From JAABUE01 sp037440925 (lineage in GTDB: Bacteria; Chloroflexota; Anaerolineae; Anaerolineales; Villigracilaceae), in assembly GCA_037440925.1 (NCBI GenBank), contig JBBITF010000012.1:3858-67857 (forward strand): 64,000 nt of DNA. The letters are read 5' to 3'. The translations under genes and the position numbers were made by a program. The notes below the pieces were generated by a model, which worked only from the letters and a program-made list of their open reading frames with translations, was not told where the DNA came from and searched no databases. Below are positions 8,390 through 18,800 of this stretch, in pieces; within the stretch, counting starts at the first letter, position 1; each line of letters opens with the position of its first letter.

Positions 8390-9907
8390 ATGGAAGAGTA
8401 TACCATCCTCGAACTACAACAAAAAATGGACTCTGGCGAGTTGACCGCCCGCAAACTGGCCGAGATGTACCTGGGACGCATCGTGGCGATAGATCAAAGC
8501 GGGCCGCGCTTGAACGCTGTAATCGAGCTCAACCCCGATGCGCTGGCCATCGCCGAGGCGCTTGACCGCGAGCGGCGCGAAGGGCGGACGCGCGGACCTT
8601 TGCACGGCATTCCCATCCTGCTCAAGGACAACATTGACACCTGCGACCGCATGACCACCACTGCCGGTTCGCTGGCGCTGGAAGGTTCCGTGCCACTACA
8701 AGACGCTTTCTTGGTACAACGCCTGCGCGCCGCCGGGGCTTTGATTTTGGGTAAGACCAATCTCTCGGAATGGGCTAACTTCCGCGGCAAACGTTCGACC
8801 AGCGGCTGGTCCAGCCGCGGCGGGCTGACCCGCAATCCATACGCCCTCGACCGTTCAGCCTGCGGATCGTCGTCCGGTTCGGCAGCAGCAGTCGCGGCCA
8901 ATCTGTGCGCAGCGGCAGTCGGCACTGAAACCGATGGCTCGATTATCTGCCCGGCACAGACCAACGGCATCGTCGGCCTCAAGCCAACCGTTGGACTGAT
9001 CAGCCGCAGCGGTATCATTCCCATTTCGCACAGTCAGGATACCGCCGGCCCCATGGCGCGCACCGTGACAGATGCAGCCATTCTGTTGACAGCCATGAGC
9101 GGCCCGGATGAACGAGACCCAGCCAGCAAGTCCGCAAAAGAACGAGCATGGGAAGATTACACATCTTGTCTGGATGCCCAGGGGCTGAAAAATGCCCGTT
9201 TAGGCGTGGCGAGAAGTTTGTTTGGCAGCGATGCGCGCGTGCTGGCAATCATGGAGTCTTGCCTGGAAGTGATGCGTGATTTGGGAGCAGAACTGATTGA
9301 TGTAGACCTGCCACCTACAAGTAGGTTCGAAAAGGCAGAACTGGAGACACTGCTCTACGAGTTCAAAGCCGACCTAAACGCTTACCTGGCCAATTTAGGC
9401 GAAAGAGCGCCCGTCCATACGCTGGAGGAGGTCATTCGTTTCAATGAGGAACACCGCGAAAAAGTATTGTCGTATTTTGGGCAGGAACGTATGCTGGAGG
9501 CGCTGGCAAAGGGACCGCTGACAAGCAAGCGCTATCTAACTGCACGGGAAAAGTGCCGCACCCTGGCCGGCGCGCAAGGCATTGATGCAGTAATGCGTCA
9601 GCACGAGTTACACGCCATGGTATGCCCTTCAGGCGGCCCTGCCTGGCTAATTGACCTCATCAACGGCGATGGCGTGAACGCCTGGGATATAGAAAGCACT
9701 TCCTATCCAGCAGTGGCCGGTTATCCGCATATTACTGTGCCGGCCGGCTACCTCTTTGGCCTGCCGGTAGGCATCTCGTTCTTTGCAGGCGCCTGGCAAG
9801 AAGCGACCCTTCTACGGCTGGCATACGCTTTCGAGCAAGCGACACAGGCGCGCGTGCCGCCTCGCTTCCTGCCGACCGTCAACCTGGACAAATCACAAGC
9901 GAAATAA
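8390..9907 (+). CDS. Amidase, amidase-signature family
   Basis: A 505-aa serine hydrolase of the amidase-signature family; it would hydrolyse a carboxamide, substrate unknown. The Ser-cisSer-Lys triad can be placed: Lys79 in LLKDNIDT, Ser160 in CGSSSGSA and Ser184 in TETDGSI. The Gly-Ser rich signature spans about 155-195. The first Gly of the usual GGSSGG is a Cys here (DRSACGSSSGS), which also occurs in plant-type and Bacillus amidases. No gatB or gatC is nearby, so it is not called GatA. It is followed by glmS after 19 nt and may be co-transcribed. Confidence 0.9.
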   Translation: MEEYTILELQQKMDSGELTARKLAEMYLGRIVAIDQSGPRLNAVIELNPDALAIAEALDRERREGRTRGPLHGIPILLKDNIDTCDRMTTTAGSLALEGSVPLQDAFLVQRLRAAGALILGKTNLSEWANFRGKRSTSGWSSRGGLTRNPYALDRSACGSSSGSAAAVAANLCAAAVGTETDGSIICPAQTNGIVGLKPTVGLISRSGIIPISHSQDTAGPMARTVTDAAILLTAMSGPDERDPASKSAKERAWEDYTSCLDAQGLKNARLGVARSLFGSDARVLAIMESCLEVMRDLGAELIDVDLPPTSRFEKAELETLLYEFKADLNAYLANLGERAPVHTLEEVIRFNEEHREKVLSYFGQERMLEALAKGPLTSKRYLTAREKCRTLAGAQGIDAVMRQHELHAMVCPSGGPAWLIDLINGDGVNAWDIESTSYPAVAGYPHITVPAGYLFGLPVGISFFAGAWQEATLLRLAYAFEQATQARVPPRFLPTVNLDKSQAK

Positions 9908-9926
9908 CGCAATACCTCGGAGAAAA

Positions 9927-11714
9927 ATGTGTGGCATTTTTGGCTATGTAACCGAAAAAGATGAACTCCTTGGACCCGTTTTAATAGAGGCGGCCAAGAG
10001 ATTGACGTACCGAGGCTACGACTCGGTTGGCGCCGCTACCATCAGCGGCACGAGCATTGATTTACGAAAAGATGTTGGCAAGGTAGAGGAGGTAGCGGCA
10101 AAATACCGCTTTGCTGAAATGCGCGGACAGCGCGGCATGGCGCAATTGCGCTGGGCAACCTTCGGAGAACCTTCACAGGTCAACAGCCAGCCGCATTTGG
10201 ATTCAGATGGCGACATGGTGGGCGCACACAATGGAAATGTAGTCAACAACATCGAGTTACGCGAGCAATTTGTCGCCGAGGGGATGACCGTCCGCTCAGA
10301 GAACGACGGCGAGACCTGCGTTCACGCTGTGGAAAGATACATCAATCGCGGCTATGAATTCATTGACGCTATCCGTCTGGCATACGGCGACCTCGAAGGC
10401 GACTATGCTTTTGTTATCGGCCGCACCCATGACAACAAACTCTACGCCTTCAAAAAAGGCTCCGGCCTGGTGGTGGGAATCGGCGAAGGTTTCACTTGCG
10501 TTTCGTCTGACCTGCCCTCGATATTGCCTTTGACTCGTCAAATCATCCGCCCACAAGACGGCGAAATCGTTACTCTGTGGGCTGACCGCGTGGAGATACG
10601 CTCAGTCAAAGATGGGAAAAAGATCGAGCGAAAACCGGAGACAATCACAGAATCGATGGACGCGGTGCAGAAGGGTGGGTATCCACACTTCATGTTGAAA
10701 GAAATCCACGAGCAAAGCCAGGTAGCCAGCGAACTGCTCCACATGTTGAACGGTAACCGCGAGATCGAAACGCTCATCGAAAAAATGAAAAGCGCCCATC
10801 ATCTGTATTTCATTGGCTGTGGCACGAGTTATCACGCCGCCTTGCTGGGCGCAGTCTATTTTGCGCAATTGAGTAGACGTGCCGTAATCCCTGTATTGGC
10901 GCCGCAGTTCATTGCGCAATATGCGCCGGCCGTCGGCTATGAAGATGTGGGGGTTTTCGTCAGTCAGTCTGGCGAGACCAAAGATGTGCTAAACGCCCTG
11001 GAAGCAGCGCAGGCGCGCGGCATGGCATGTTTTGGATTGGCCAATGTCGTCGGCTCGACGTTGACCAAAGCCGCTTCGCTCTGTCTACCCTTGTGCTGCG
11101 GATACGAAATCAGCGTCCCTGCGACGAAGACGTTTACCAATCAGGTTGTGACGTTCTTGTATTTGGCGTATAAAATGGCCGGACACGATACGCGCGCGTT
11201 AGACCGCATCCCTGCGTTGATGGACGAAACGCTTGAAATGATCGCGCCTCAGGTCGAAGCGCTTGCCCAAGACATCAATGAATGGAACGACCTGTACTGT
11301 CTCGGTTACGGAGCCACCTTCCCCATCGCCCTGGAAGGCGCGTTGAAATTGAAGGAAATTACCTACGCCCACTGCGAAGGAATGCTCTCGACCGAATTCA
11401 AGCACGGGCCGCTCTCGGCGGTCAGCCGTGGCTTTCCCATCTTGTTCGTGGCGGGGCCAAACGACGTGCCGCTCATCATCAGCGGAATCAACGAGGTGAA
11501 AGTGCGCGGCGCGCGGACGATTGTTACCGGCGAAGAAGACCCCCGTCTGCGTGCCAACGCCGACGATTTAATGGTCATCCCCCGCTCCGACTCGCAGATT
11601 TCTGCTTTGCTCGGCGTGCTGCCGCTGCAACTCCTGTCCTATCACATGAGCGTCATGCGCGGATTCGATCCTGATTTCCCAAGAAATTTGTCCAAGACGT
11701 TGACGGTGGATTAA
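9927..11714 (+). CDS. glmS: Glutamine--fructose-6-phosphate aminotransferase (isomerizing)
   Basis: Makes glucosamine-6-phosphate from fructose-6-phosphate and glutamine, the entry to peptidoglycan and LPS amino sugars. The start at 9927 exposes the catalytic N-terminal Cys (MCGIFGYV), with GGAGA upstream. An N-terminal class II glutaminase domain (about 1-230; TYRGYDSVG, then NGNVVNN) is followed by two SIS domains (GCGTSYHAALLG and SQSGETKDVLNAL; second from about 440). The C-terminus FDPDFPRNLSKTLTVD is typical. At 595 aa it is full length. Only 19 nt precede it, so there is no room for a glmS ribozyme. Confidence 0.94.
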   Translation: MCGIFGYVTEKDELLGPVLIEAAKRLTYRGYDSVGAATISGTSIDLRKDVGKVEEVAAKYRFAEMRGQRGMAQLRWATFGEPSQVNSQPHLDSDGDMVGAHNGNVVNNIELREQFVAEGMTVRSENDGETCVHAVERYINRGYEFIDAIRLAYGDLEGDYAFVIGRTHDNKLYAFKKGSGLVVGIGEGFTCVSSDLPSILPLTRQIIRPQDGEIVTLWADRVEIRSVKDGKKIERKPETITESMDAVQKGGYPHFMLKEIHEQSQVASELLHMLNGNREIETLIEKMKSAHHLYFIGCGTSYHAALLGAVYFAQLSRRAVIPVLAPQFIAQYAPAVGYEDVGVFVSQSGETKDVLNALEAAQARGMACFGLANVVGSTLTKAASLCLPLCCGYEISVPATKTFTNQVVTFLYLAYKMAGHDTRALDRIPALMDETLEMIAPQVEALAQDINEWNDLYCLGYGATFPIALEGALKLKEITYAHCEGMLSTEFKHGPLSAVSRGFPILFVAGPNDVPLIISGINEVKVRGARTIVTGEEDPRLRANADDLMVIPRSDSQISALLGVLPLQLLSYHMSVMRGFDPDFPRNLSKTLTVD

Positions 11715-11728
11715 GATTACAGCGCACA

Positions 11729-12872
11729 TTAAAAAGTCGAAAAAGCCAGGATATACAAGAGACTGGCAATCAAACAGGTGACCAGCATCACCGGCAAGCC
11801 GCGTTTGGTCCACAACTTAGCGGTGATGGGCATGCGCGTCCTCTCAGAAAGAGTGACGACAAAAACATTGGCCGTCGAACCGATGATCGTGCCGTTCCCG
11901 CCAAATCCGGCCCCAAAGACCAGCGCCCACCACAACGGCTGGATATCAACGCCGCTGCGCCCCAACCCCTGGATCACCGGTATCAGGGCGATAGTGATGG
12001 GGACATTATCTACAATGGCCGAAAGCCCGGCCACCATCCAGAGTATACTCAGACCAAGTAATAACGGGGGGGATGCCCGCAGCCACTACCAGCAGGTCAA
12101 CCAGGAAACCCAAGACGCCAGCCGCCTCTAATCCACCGACCATGATGAACAAAGACCCAAAGAAGACCAGCACACTCCACTCCACTTTTTTAAGCAATTC
12201 ATTGATGTTTGGTTGCACCCACGCCAGAGCAGCCGCCGCAGCGACCAAAGCCACAAAGGCCGGGCTGACACGCAGCAGATGATGAACAAAGAACACAAGA
12301 ATAGCCGCGCCAAGCACAATGAGGATGCGGCGCGCAGTGGCCGGGTCATTCAACGATTCGGATGGAGATAATTTCATCACCGCCTTGACGTTACGAGGGC
12401 GGACAGCCAGTTCGCGCCGGAACAAAAAGCGCAACAGCGCCAGCGCCCCCAGCCAGGCCGCCAGGACGATAGGGAGGGAGTGGACCAGGTAATCAGTGAA
12501 CGAAAAACCGGCTGCCGAACCAATTAACACATTCGGCGGGTCGCCGACCAGGGTGGCTACGCCGCCGGTATCGGAAAGCAGCGCCTCTGCCATCAGATAG
12601 GGAATCGGGTTCACGCCCAGAATTTCACTGATCAGGATCGTAACCGGCGCAATCAGGACCACTGTCGTGACATTATCGAGAAACATAGACAGCGCCGTCG
12701 TCACCGTACCAAGCAAGACCATCAGGCGCACCGGAGCCCCTGCGAAAGCCGGGCAGCCATGACTGCCAGGTATTCGAAAAATCCGGTCGGCTCCAACATG
12801 GAAACGAGCAACATCATACCCAGCAGCAACCCCAGGGTATCGAAATCAAAGGAAGCCCGGCCTCGTAACCCA
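11729..12872 (-). pseudogene. Decayed ArsB/NhaD/SLC13-like ion permease
   Basis: Three reading-frame pieces together encode an ion-transporter (P-protein/ArsB-like) sequence: DFDTLGLLLGMMLLVSMLEP, then FLDNVTTVVLIAPVT with LVGDPPNVLIGS, then WMVAGLSAIVDNVP with GGNGTIIGSTANV. The frame breaks at a C-run at 12737-12740 (one base short) and again at a 7-G run at 12066-12072 (one base extra). The first about 50 residues are missing, because the preceding gene ends right where the permease would begin. Homopolymer sequencing errors could explain the two shifts, but not the missing N-terminus. Confidence 0.8.
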
Positions 12873-12878
12873 CAGGGA

Positions 12879-15248
12879 TCAGGCCGCAACGATCAATGCG
12901 CCCGGCTCGGTCACGGTAATGGTCTTGCCATTGGGGAAAGTGATTTCCGTCTTTTCCAGCCCCCGTACGATCTTCAGTCCCCGGTACTGGATCGTCACCG
13001 CCCAGGGGAAGGGATTTTTTCCCTCCAGCCGCACGCGGGTGGACGAAAGCACCTGCACGCCCAAAACCTGCAAAAACAGGCCTACGGGCGCCAGTCCGCT
13101 CAGGGCATTCCGTTCGCCCAGCCCGTTCCCGGTCTCGGCATGGTAATACTGGTAGAAAGCGCGATTTTGCTTCAAGTTCTGGATGACGCCATTCATCAGG
13201 CGGGCGACCAGGCGCGCCGCCTCGACGCGGAATCCGTAGGCCAGCAACCCCTCGCAGACCAGTTGGTTCCAGGGCAGGGAAACGGCCAGGTTCACGGAAG
13301 CAGCCTCGGGCGTAGGAAGAAGCGGGCAGGCCGGCAACCCAAAGGGGCGGTCGAAGCGACCCGCGTCCAACACAGCGCGCCCAATCATCACCTGCGCCTG
13401 TTGCAAGTCGGGAACGCCGGCCCACAACGGCAGCAACAGGGTATGGTCTTCGCCGGTATAGTCCAGCGTGCGGACGATGACTTTATCGGCCGCGTCCACG
13501 CCCTTGACCTGGATGCGCCCGATCTTGCCATGCACCTGCTGGCTGGTGGCGACCACGCCGCCGGACTTCCACTGGAACTGCGCCCCGGAAATGACCTCGC
13601 TCTCGCCCTTGGTGACGTACTCGCCGATCGTGACCTGCGGGCGCTTCGCCGCCGGACGTTTGGTCTGCACCTCCACCAACAGGCGCACCGGCGGCTCGAA
13701 GGTCTGTTTCAGTTTGATTGTCCCGGGACCGCGCTGGCGCGCCAGCACTTTGCCGAGGGCGCTCACGCCGGTTTTGCGGTCGCTGTAACGATACAGCGCG
13801 GCGCGCGCGTCCCAGGCGGCCTGGAGGGCGGATTTCAGGGTTTCGGCTTGCTTTTGGATGAGCCGGGTTTCTTCCTGCCGTTCCAATTGCGCGGCCATTC
13901 GAATGAGGACTTGCGCCTCGCGGTAGAGCATGGACAGCAGGGCCGGGTTGCGCATACTGGCTACCTCTGCGCCCTGCGCCCAGGGATGCCAGAGGCTGAA
14001 CATCGGATTGTCTTCGTAACCGGTCTGGAACGGGTCGCTCCATTCTGGTAAGCCGTCGCGGTCGCGGTCATTGCTCGGCGAGAACCAGGCCCAAAAATAC
14101 TTTACTAATTTTGGGAATATCTCGCTTAGAAAGGCTTCGTCCTCGCTCCCGCGAAACACCTTCCAGGCCAAACTAGCCAACAGCGGCATAGCGTGAAAGC
14201 GGGCGCGCTGACCACCCAAACCAGGTTGATGATCTATTGCGCCGTCTTCTTCCTGCGTGGAAAAGTAGTTGCGCAGCAAGCCTTCTGCCAGCCCAGGAGC
14301 AGCCGGCAAAATCGAAGCCAGGTAATACGCTTCCAGAGGCGACTGCCCCGCCCAGGAGGCCGGATAGTCGCCGCCATGGCCGCTGCGCGAGTAGCCCTGG
14401 TCGGGGACGCGCGTGCGGACAAAGGAAGGGAACGGCAGGTTTTCGTTCGCCGGAAAGAACAAGCCATAAGCGGCGCTTTGACTGAATGCTAACGCAGCGT
14501 CCCAGTCGGGGTCGCCGGTTTGGATGTCGAGCATCCCGGCGGCGTTGACCAGTTCAATGCGGGCGCGTTCCGCATCCCAGGGACGGGCGGCGAGCAGGCG
14601 GGCGGAGTCGAAGGAGGCCTGGTGGGAGTCGGTGGAAGCCAGCACCCAGGTCAGTTGACGGGAGGCGCCGGGGCCAAGGTCGAGGGCCACCGCCAGCGAA
14701 GGATGCGGCCCGGGTCCCGCCAACGGGCCTCCGGTCATAAACAGAAGCGGGACGAGTCCGCCGGTCTGACCAACCAGCACGTTCACCATCTGTATCTGGG
14801 TATGCGTCATCACATGGCCGTCCAAAGGCAGGAGCAAAGCGCACATTTCCAATAGCAGCCTGCGGGCTACGCTAGTGCGATTGACCAGGCTGACCCGCCC
14901 GGCAATGATGTAAGACGCCGGAACGCGAACTTCATAGGCGACTTCCAGCCCTGCAAAAGGGGAAAAGGTCAATTCCAAAAAATTGGGATAGAAACGAAGC
15001 AAGCGCGCAGGAACGGCAAAGTCAGTAGAGGCGCTCACCGAGCGACCGGCCTCGGTAAAGCGTGGAAACAGACGCATGGAACGGGCGCGCAAGCCATACG
15101 TGGTATGTAAAGCCAGCGCAGGCGGTTCGCCGGCGGCAAATTCCAATTCCCAGATATGGTCATTCACATAATTTGGCGCCGCGAGGCGCGCGTCGGCTGC
15201 CAGTGTTAAGAAAGCGGGATCGCCCGCTCCCAGCGACCAGGTTCTCAT
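12879..15248 (-). CDS. (alpha/alpha)6-barrel glycosidase-like protein (MGH1/GH63-like)
   Basis: A 789-aa protein with no signal peptide. The first about 240 residues are beta-rich, like the N-terminal sandwich of many clan GH-G/L enzymes. The middle and C-terminal parts resemble a six-hairpin glycosidase barrel: GDYPASWAGQSPLEAYYLAS, then DRDRDGLPEWSDPFQTG with following DNPMF, and GNGLGERNALSGLAPVGLFL near the end. These resemble the mannosylglycerate-hydrolase/GH63-type family, with likely acid residues in the DGLPEWSD segment. A beta insertion of about 100 residues (from GTIKLKQTFEPPVRLLVE to VIVRTLDYTGEDH) interrupts the barrel. Substrate unknown. The short distance to the permease remnant suggests a former transporter partner. 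Confidence 0.7.
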   Translation of the reverse strand: MRTWSLGAGDPAFLTLAADARLAAPNYVNDHIWELEFAAGEPPALALHTTYGLRARSMRLFPRFTEAGRSVSASTDFAVPARLLRFYPNFLELTFSPFAGLEVAYEVRVPASYIIAGRVSLVNRTSVARRLLLEMCALLLPLDGHVMTHTQIQMVNVLVGQTGGLVPLLFMTGGPLAGPGPHPSLAVALDLGPGASRQLTWVLASTDSHQASFDSARLLAARPWDAERARIELVNAAGMLDIQTGDPDWDAALAFSQSAAYGLFFPANENLPFPSFVRTRVPDQGYSRSGHGGDYPASWAGQSPLEAYYLASILPAAPGLAEGLLRNYFSTQEEDGAIDHQPGLGGQRARFHAMPLLASLAWKVFRGSEDEAFLSEIFPKLVKYFWAWFSPSNDRDRDGLPEWSDPFQTGYEDNPMFSLWHPWAQGAEVASMRNPALLSMLYREAQVLIRMAAQLERQEETRLIQKQAETLKSALQAAWDARAALYRYSDRKTGVSALGKVLARQRGPGTIKLKQTFEPPVRLLVEVQTKRPAAKRPQVTIGEYVTKGESEVISGAQFQWKSGGVVATSQQVHGKIGRIQVKGVDAADKVIVRTLDYTGEDHTLLLPLWAGVPDLQQAQVMIGRAVLDAGRFDRPFGLPACPLLPTPEAASVNLAVSLPWNQLVCEGLLAYGFRVEAARLVARLMNGVIQNLKQNRAFYQYYHAETGNGLGERNALSGLAPVGLFLQVLGVQVLSSTRVRLEGKNPFPWAVTIQYRGLKIVRGLEKTEITFPNGKTITVTEPGALIVAA

Positions 15249-15406
15249 GGCCTTATTTTACGAGCAGAATGTCAACAGGTCAAAGGGTATAACAGCAATT
15301 CTCATTTTTTGAAAACAGGGAAACTGCTTACGCTCACCCTACCTTCCCAAGAAAGAGGGAATGGGATAAGGGTATAATTACCACACCGCATCATGAGGAG
15401 AAAACC

Positions 15407-15874
15407 ATGTCTGGACTCTATTTCGAAGAATTCCAGGTCGGCCAAAAAATCGTCACCGCCGGCCGCACCATCGCCGAATGCGACATCATGAACTTTGCCG
15501 GTCTTTCTGGCGATTACAACCAAATCCACACCGACGCCGAATTTAGCAAAAGCACACCCTTCGGCCAGCGCGTAGCGCACGGCCTGTTAGGGTTATCCAT
15601 TGCTTCGGGCCTGGCTATGCGCACCGGCGTACTAGAAGGCACCGTCATCGCCTTCCGCGAGATCAACAATTGGAAATTCGTCGCTCCCATCTTCATCGGC
15701 GATACCATCCACGTCGAAATAGAGGTGATCGAAACCAAGGCCCTGCCGCGCATCGGCGGCGGTTCCATTGTCATTGCCCTGGATGTCAAAAAGCAAAGCG
15801 GTGAAACGGTAATGAAAGGAACGTGGACGGCGCTGGTGTTGAGCAAGCCCGGCGACGTGAAACGTGATTCGTAA
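15407..15874 (+). CDS. MaoC-family hot-dog dehydratase
   Basis: A 155-aa single hot-dog domain of the (R)-specific enoyl-CoA hydratase type. The catalytic Asp/His segment appears as AGLSGDYNQIHTDAEFSKST, followed by FGQRVAHGLLGLSIASGL. It would hydrate or dehydrate an acyl-CoA thioester; the chain specificity cannot be read. GAGGAG lies 8 nt before the ATG and a TATAAT -10 box at 15373-15378, but no good -35 is visible. The PBP gene starts 9 nt after its stop, so the two are probably co-transcribed although functionally unrelated. Confidence 0.9.
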   Translation: MSGLYFEEFQVGQKIVTAGRTIAECDIMNFAGLSGDYNQIHTDAEFSKSTPFGQRVAHGLLGLSIASGLAMRTGVLEGTVIAFREINNWKFVAPIFIGDTIHVEIEVIETKALPRIGGGSIVIALDVKKQSGETVMKGTWTALVLSKPGDVKRDS

Positions 15875-15883
15875 GGAAGGAAT

Positions 15884-18800
15884 ATGAGCGACGAAGACCC
15901 GCGTGAACGACTGCGACGGCTGCTGGCCTCCGAAGACGAGACCCAGATAGATGTCCCCGTTCCGCAAGACGAAGAACCCGCTTCATCCCCCGACGAGGGA
16001 CCTGCCCCCGCTTCCGAACCGGACTTTGGCCCCGGCCTGACCCCGTACCCCGAGGAGACCACGCCGCACCCGTCCCTGCCTGCGCTGGACAAGGACAACA
16101 TGCCCCTGCCGCGCCGCGTGGACGAAATTGATGTAGGCGCCACGCGCGTCACCCCGGCAGCCTACAACATTCCCTCGCGGCCAACGGCAACCCGTCCGGC
16201 AGCGGGAGGGCTGTCGGCGCCGACGGGAACTCGTCCGGAAGCGACCAACGTCGTTTCCCGGCCAGCAAATACAGGTCCGGGCATGAAGCGCGCGGGGAAA
16301 GGCTTCAATTGGCGCAGCGGCTGGGGCTGCCTGCTGCGCGGCGTCATCATCGTCCTGTTCATCCTGGTCGGTCTGGGGCTAATCGGCGGCTCGATTGCGC
16401 TGTACCAGTATTACGCCATCGCCCGCACCCTGCCCAGCGTCAGCGACTTGCGCCAGCGCGCCTCGCAGTTCGAGACCACGCGCATCCTGGACCGCAACGG
16501 CAACGTGCTGTACGAAATCATAGACCCGAATGCCGGGCGGCGCACCTACGTTTCGCTGGACAAAATCTCGCCCTACGTCGTCGCCGCCACGATTGCCACC
16601 GAAGACAAGGAATTCTACAGCCATCCCGGTTTCGATCCCTGGGCCATCCTGCGCGCGCTGTGGGAGAATTACCGCACCGGCGGGCAGGGCGGCGGCGCTT
16701 CGACCATCACACAGCAACTGGCGCGCAACCTGCTCCTTTCGCCCGAAGAGCGCGTGCAGCGCACCTACACCCGCAAGGCGCGCGAGATCATCCTGGCGGC
16801 CGAGATCACCCGCCGCTACAGCAAGGACGAAATCCTGGAACTGTACCTAAACGAGAATTATTACGGCAACCTGGCCTACGGCATCGAAGCCGCCGCCGAG
16901 ACGTACTTCGGCAAGACCGCCGACCAGTTGACGCTGGCCGAGGCCTCCTTCCTGGCCGGCCTGCCGCAATCGCCCTCGGTCTACGACATCTACACCAATC
17001 GCGAGGTCACCCTGCGTCGGCATCAGCAGGTGTTGGTGCTGATGTTTCAAGCCAGTCTGGAGCAGGGCTGCATCCCGGTCAGCAACAGCGACCAGCCCAT
17101 TTGCGTCACCGCGCCAGACGCTACCAACGCCGCCAACGAAATGAAGGCCTATCCGTTCCGCCTGCCGGATATCCAAATGCGCTACCCGCATTGGGTCAAT
17201 TTCGTGCGCGCGCAACTGGAAGAGCAGTACGACTCGCAGACCATCTACCGTTCCGGCTTTACCATCTACACCAGCCTGGATCCGAATTTGCAAGATACCG
17301 CCCAACGCATCCTTAGCGAGCAGGTGGCTACCCTGGCCGCCAACAACGCCCATAACGGCGCATTGGTCGCCATCGAACCGGCCACCGGCGAGATATTGGC
17401 CATGGTAGGCTCGGCCGATTTCTATAACGCAGACATTGACGGGCAAGTCAACATGGCGACCAGCCCCACACGCCAGCCTGGGTCATCCATCAAACCCATC
17501 AACTATGTGGCCGCCTTCGAAAAGGGCTGGACGCCCGCCACGCTGATCTGGGACGTGCCAAGCGAGTTTCCGCCCTCCGGCGACCCAAACGATCCGCGCG
17601 AACCGTACAAGCCGGTCAATTACGACGGCAAGTTTCACGGCCCTATGACCGTCCGCACGGCGCTTGCCAATTCGTTCAACGTCCCGGCCGTCAAGACGCT
17701 GCAATTCGTAGGCATTTACGACGACCCAGACACGCCCGAAAAAGAAGGCATGATCGGCATGGCCGAAAGGCTGGGCATTACCACATTTACACGCGAGGAT
17801 TACGGCCTGGCGCTCACGCTGGGCGGCGGCGAAGTCAGCCTGCTGGAAATGACCGGCGCCTTTGCCGTCTTTGCCAACGGCGGACGGCGCGTCCCACCGG
17901 TGGCTATCCTCAAGATCGTAGACCACACCGGCAACGTGGTCTACGAATACCAGCCGCAGCCCGGCGAGCAGGTCATCCGCGCCGAACACGCTTACCTGAT
18001 CACCTCCATCCTCTCGGACAACCAGGCGCGCTCGTGGATGTTCCGCCCCGACTCGCCGCTCAACCTGCCTTTCCCCGCCGCTGCCAAGACCGGCACCACC
18101 AACGACTTCCGCGACAACTGGACGCTCGGCTACACCCCCGACCTGGCAGTGGGTGTGTGGGTAGGCAACGCGGACTACACGCCCATGCTCAACACCAGCG
18201 GTCTGAGCGGCGCGGCGCCCATCTGGTCACAATTCATGCAAGCAGCCGTGCCGTATGTCAGCGGCGGCAACCCTACCCCCTTTGCCCGCCCGGCCGGCAT
18301 CGTGGATGAGGTCATCTGCGCCATCTCCGGCACCAAACCCTCCAACTGGTGCAAGGAGCAGCGCGGCGAAATCTTTGCCGCCGACCAGCCGCCCCTGCCC
18401 GCCGGCAAGGACCTGTACCGCAAGGCCAATCTCGACACCTGGACCGGCCTGGAAGCCTCCGAAGCCTGCAACGAGTTCACCGAGGAACAAATGGTGATCA
18501 ACACCGGCGGCGATCCCTGGGCTGAAAAATGGCTGCGCACCGACCCCGGCAAAGACTGGCTACAAACCCACGACTTCCCGCGCGACGCCGCCTTTGCCCC
18601 GCAGCGCGAATGCAAGGCCAGCGACCCGCATCCCCGCCTCGAATTCATCGGGCTGGAAGACGGCGGCGTCATCACAGATTACCAGGTGGAGGTCAAAGCA
18701 ATCATTGACGCAGACGATGACATCAAACGCTGGACTCTCGATTTTGGCAACGGCAAGAACCCCGATCAGTGGATGACCCTGGCTGATGGAAAGAAAAAAA

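Noticed and set aside
8390..9907. Calling the amidase GatA
   Set aside because: No gatB or gatC is nearby and a direct glutaminyl-tRNA synthetase is present at 25.2 kb.
9908..9926. glmS ribozyme
   Set aside because: Only 19 nt separate the amidase stop from the glmS start, far too little for the ribozyme.
12759..14051. 430-codon + strand open frame
   Set aside because: It lies antisense to the glycosidase-like gene, has no recognisable domain, and long antisense frames are expected in GC-rich coding DNA.
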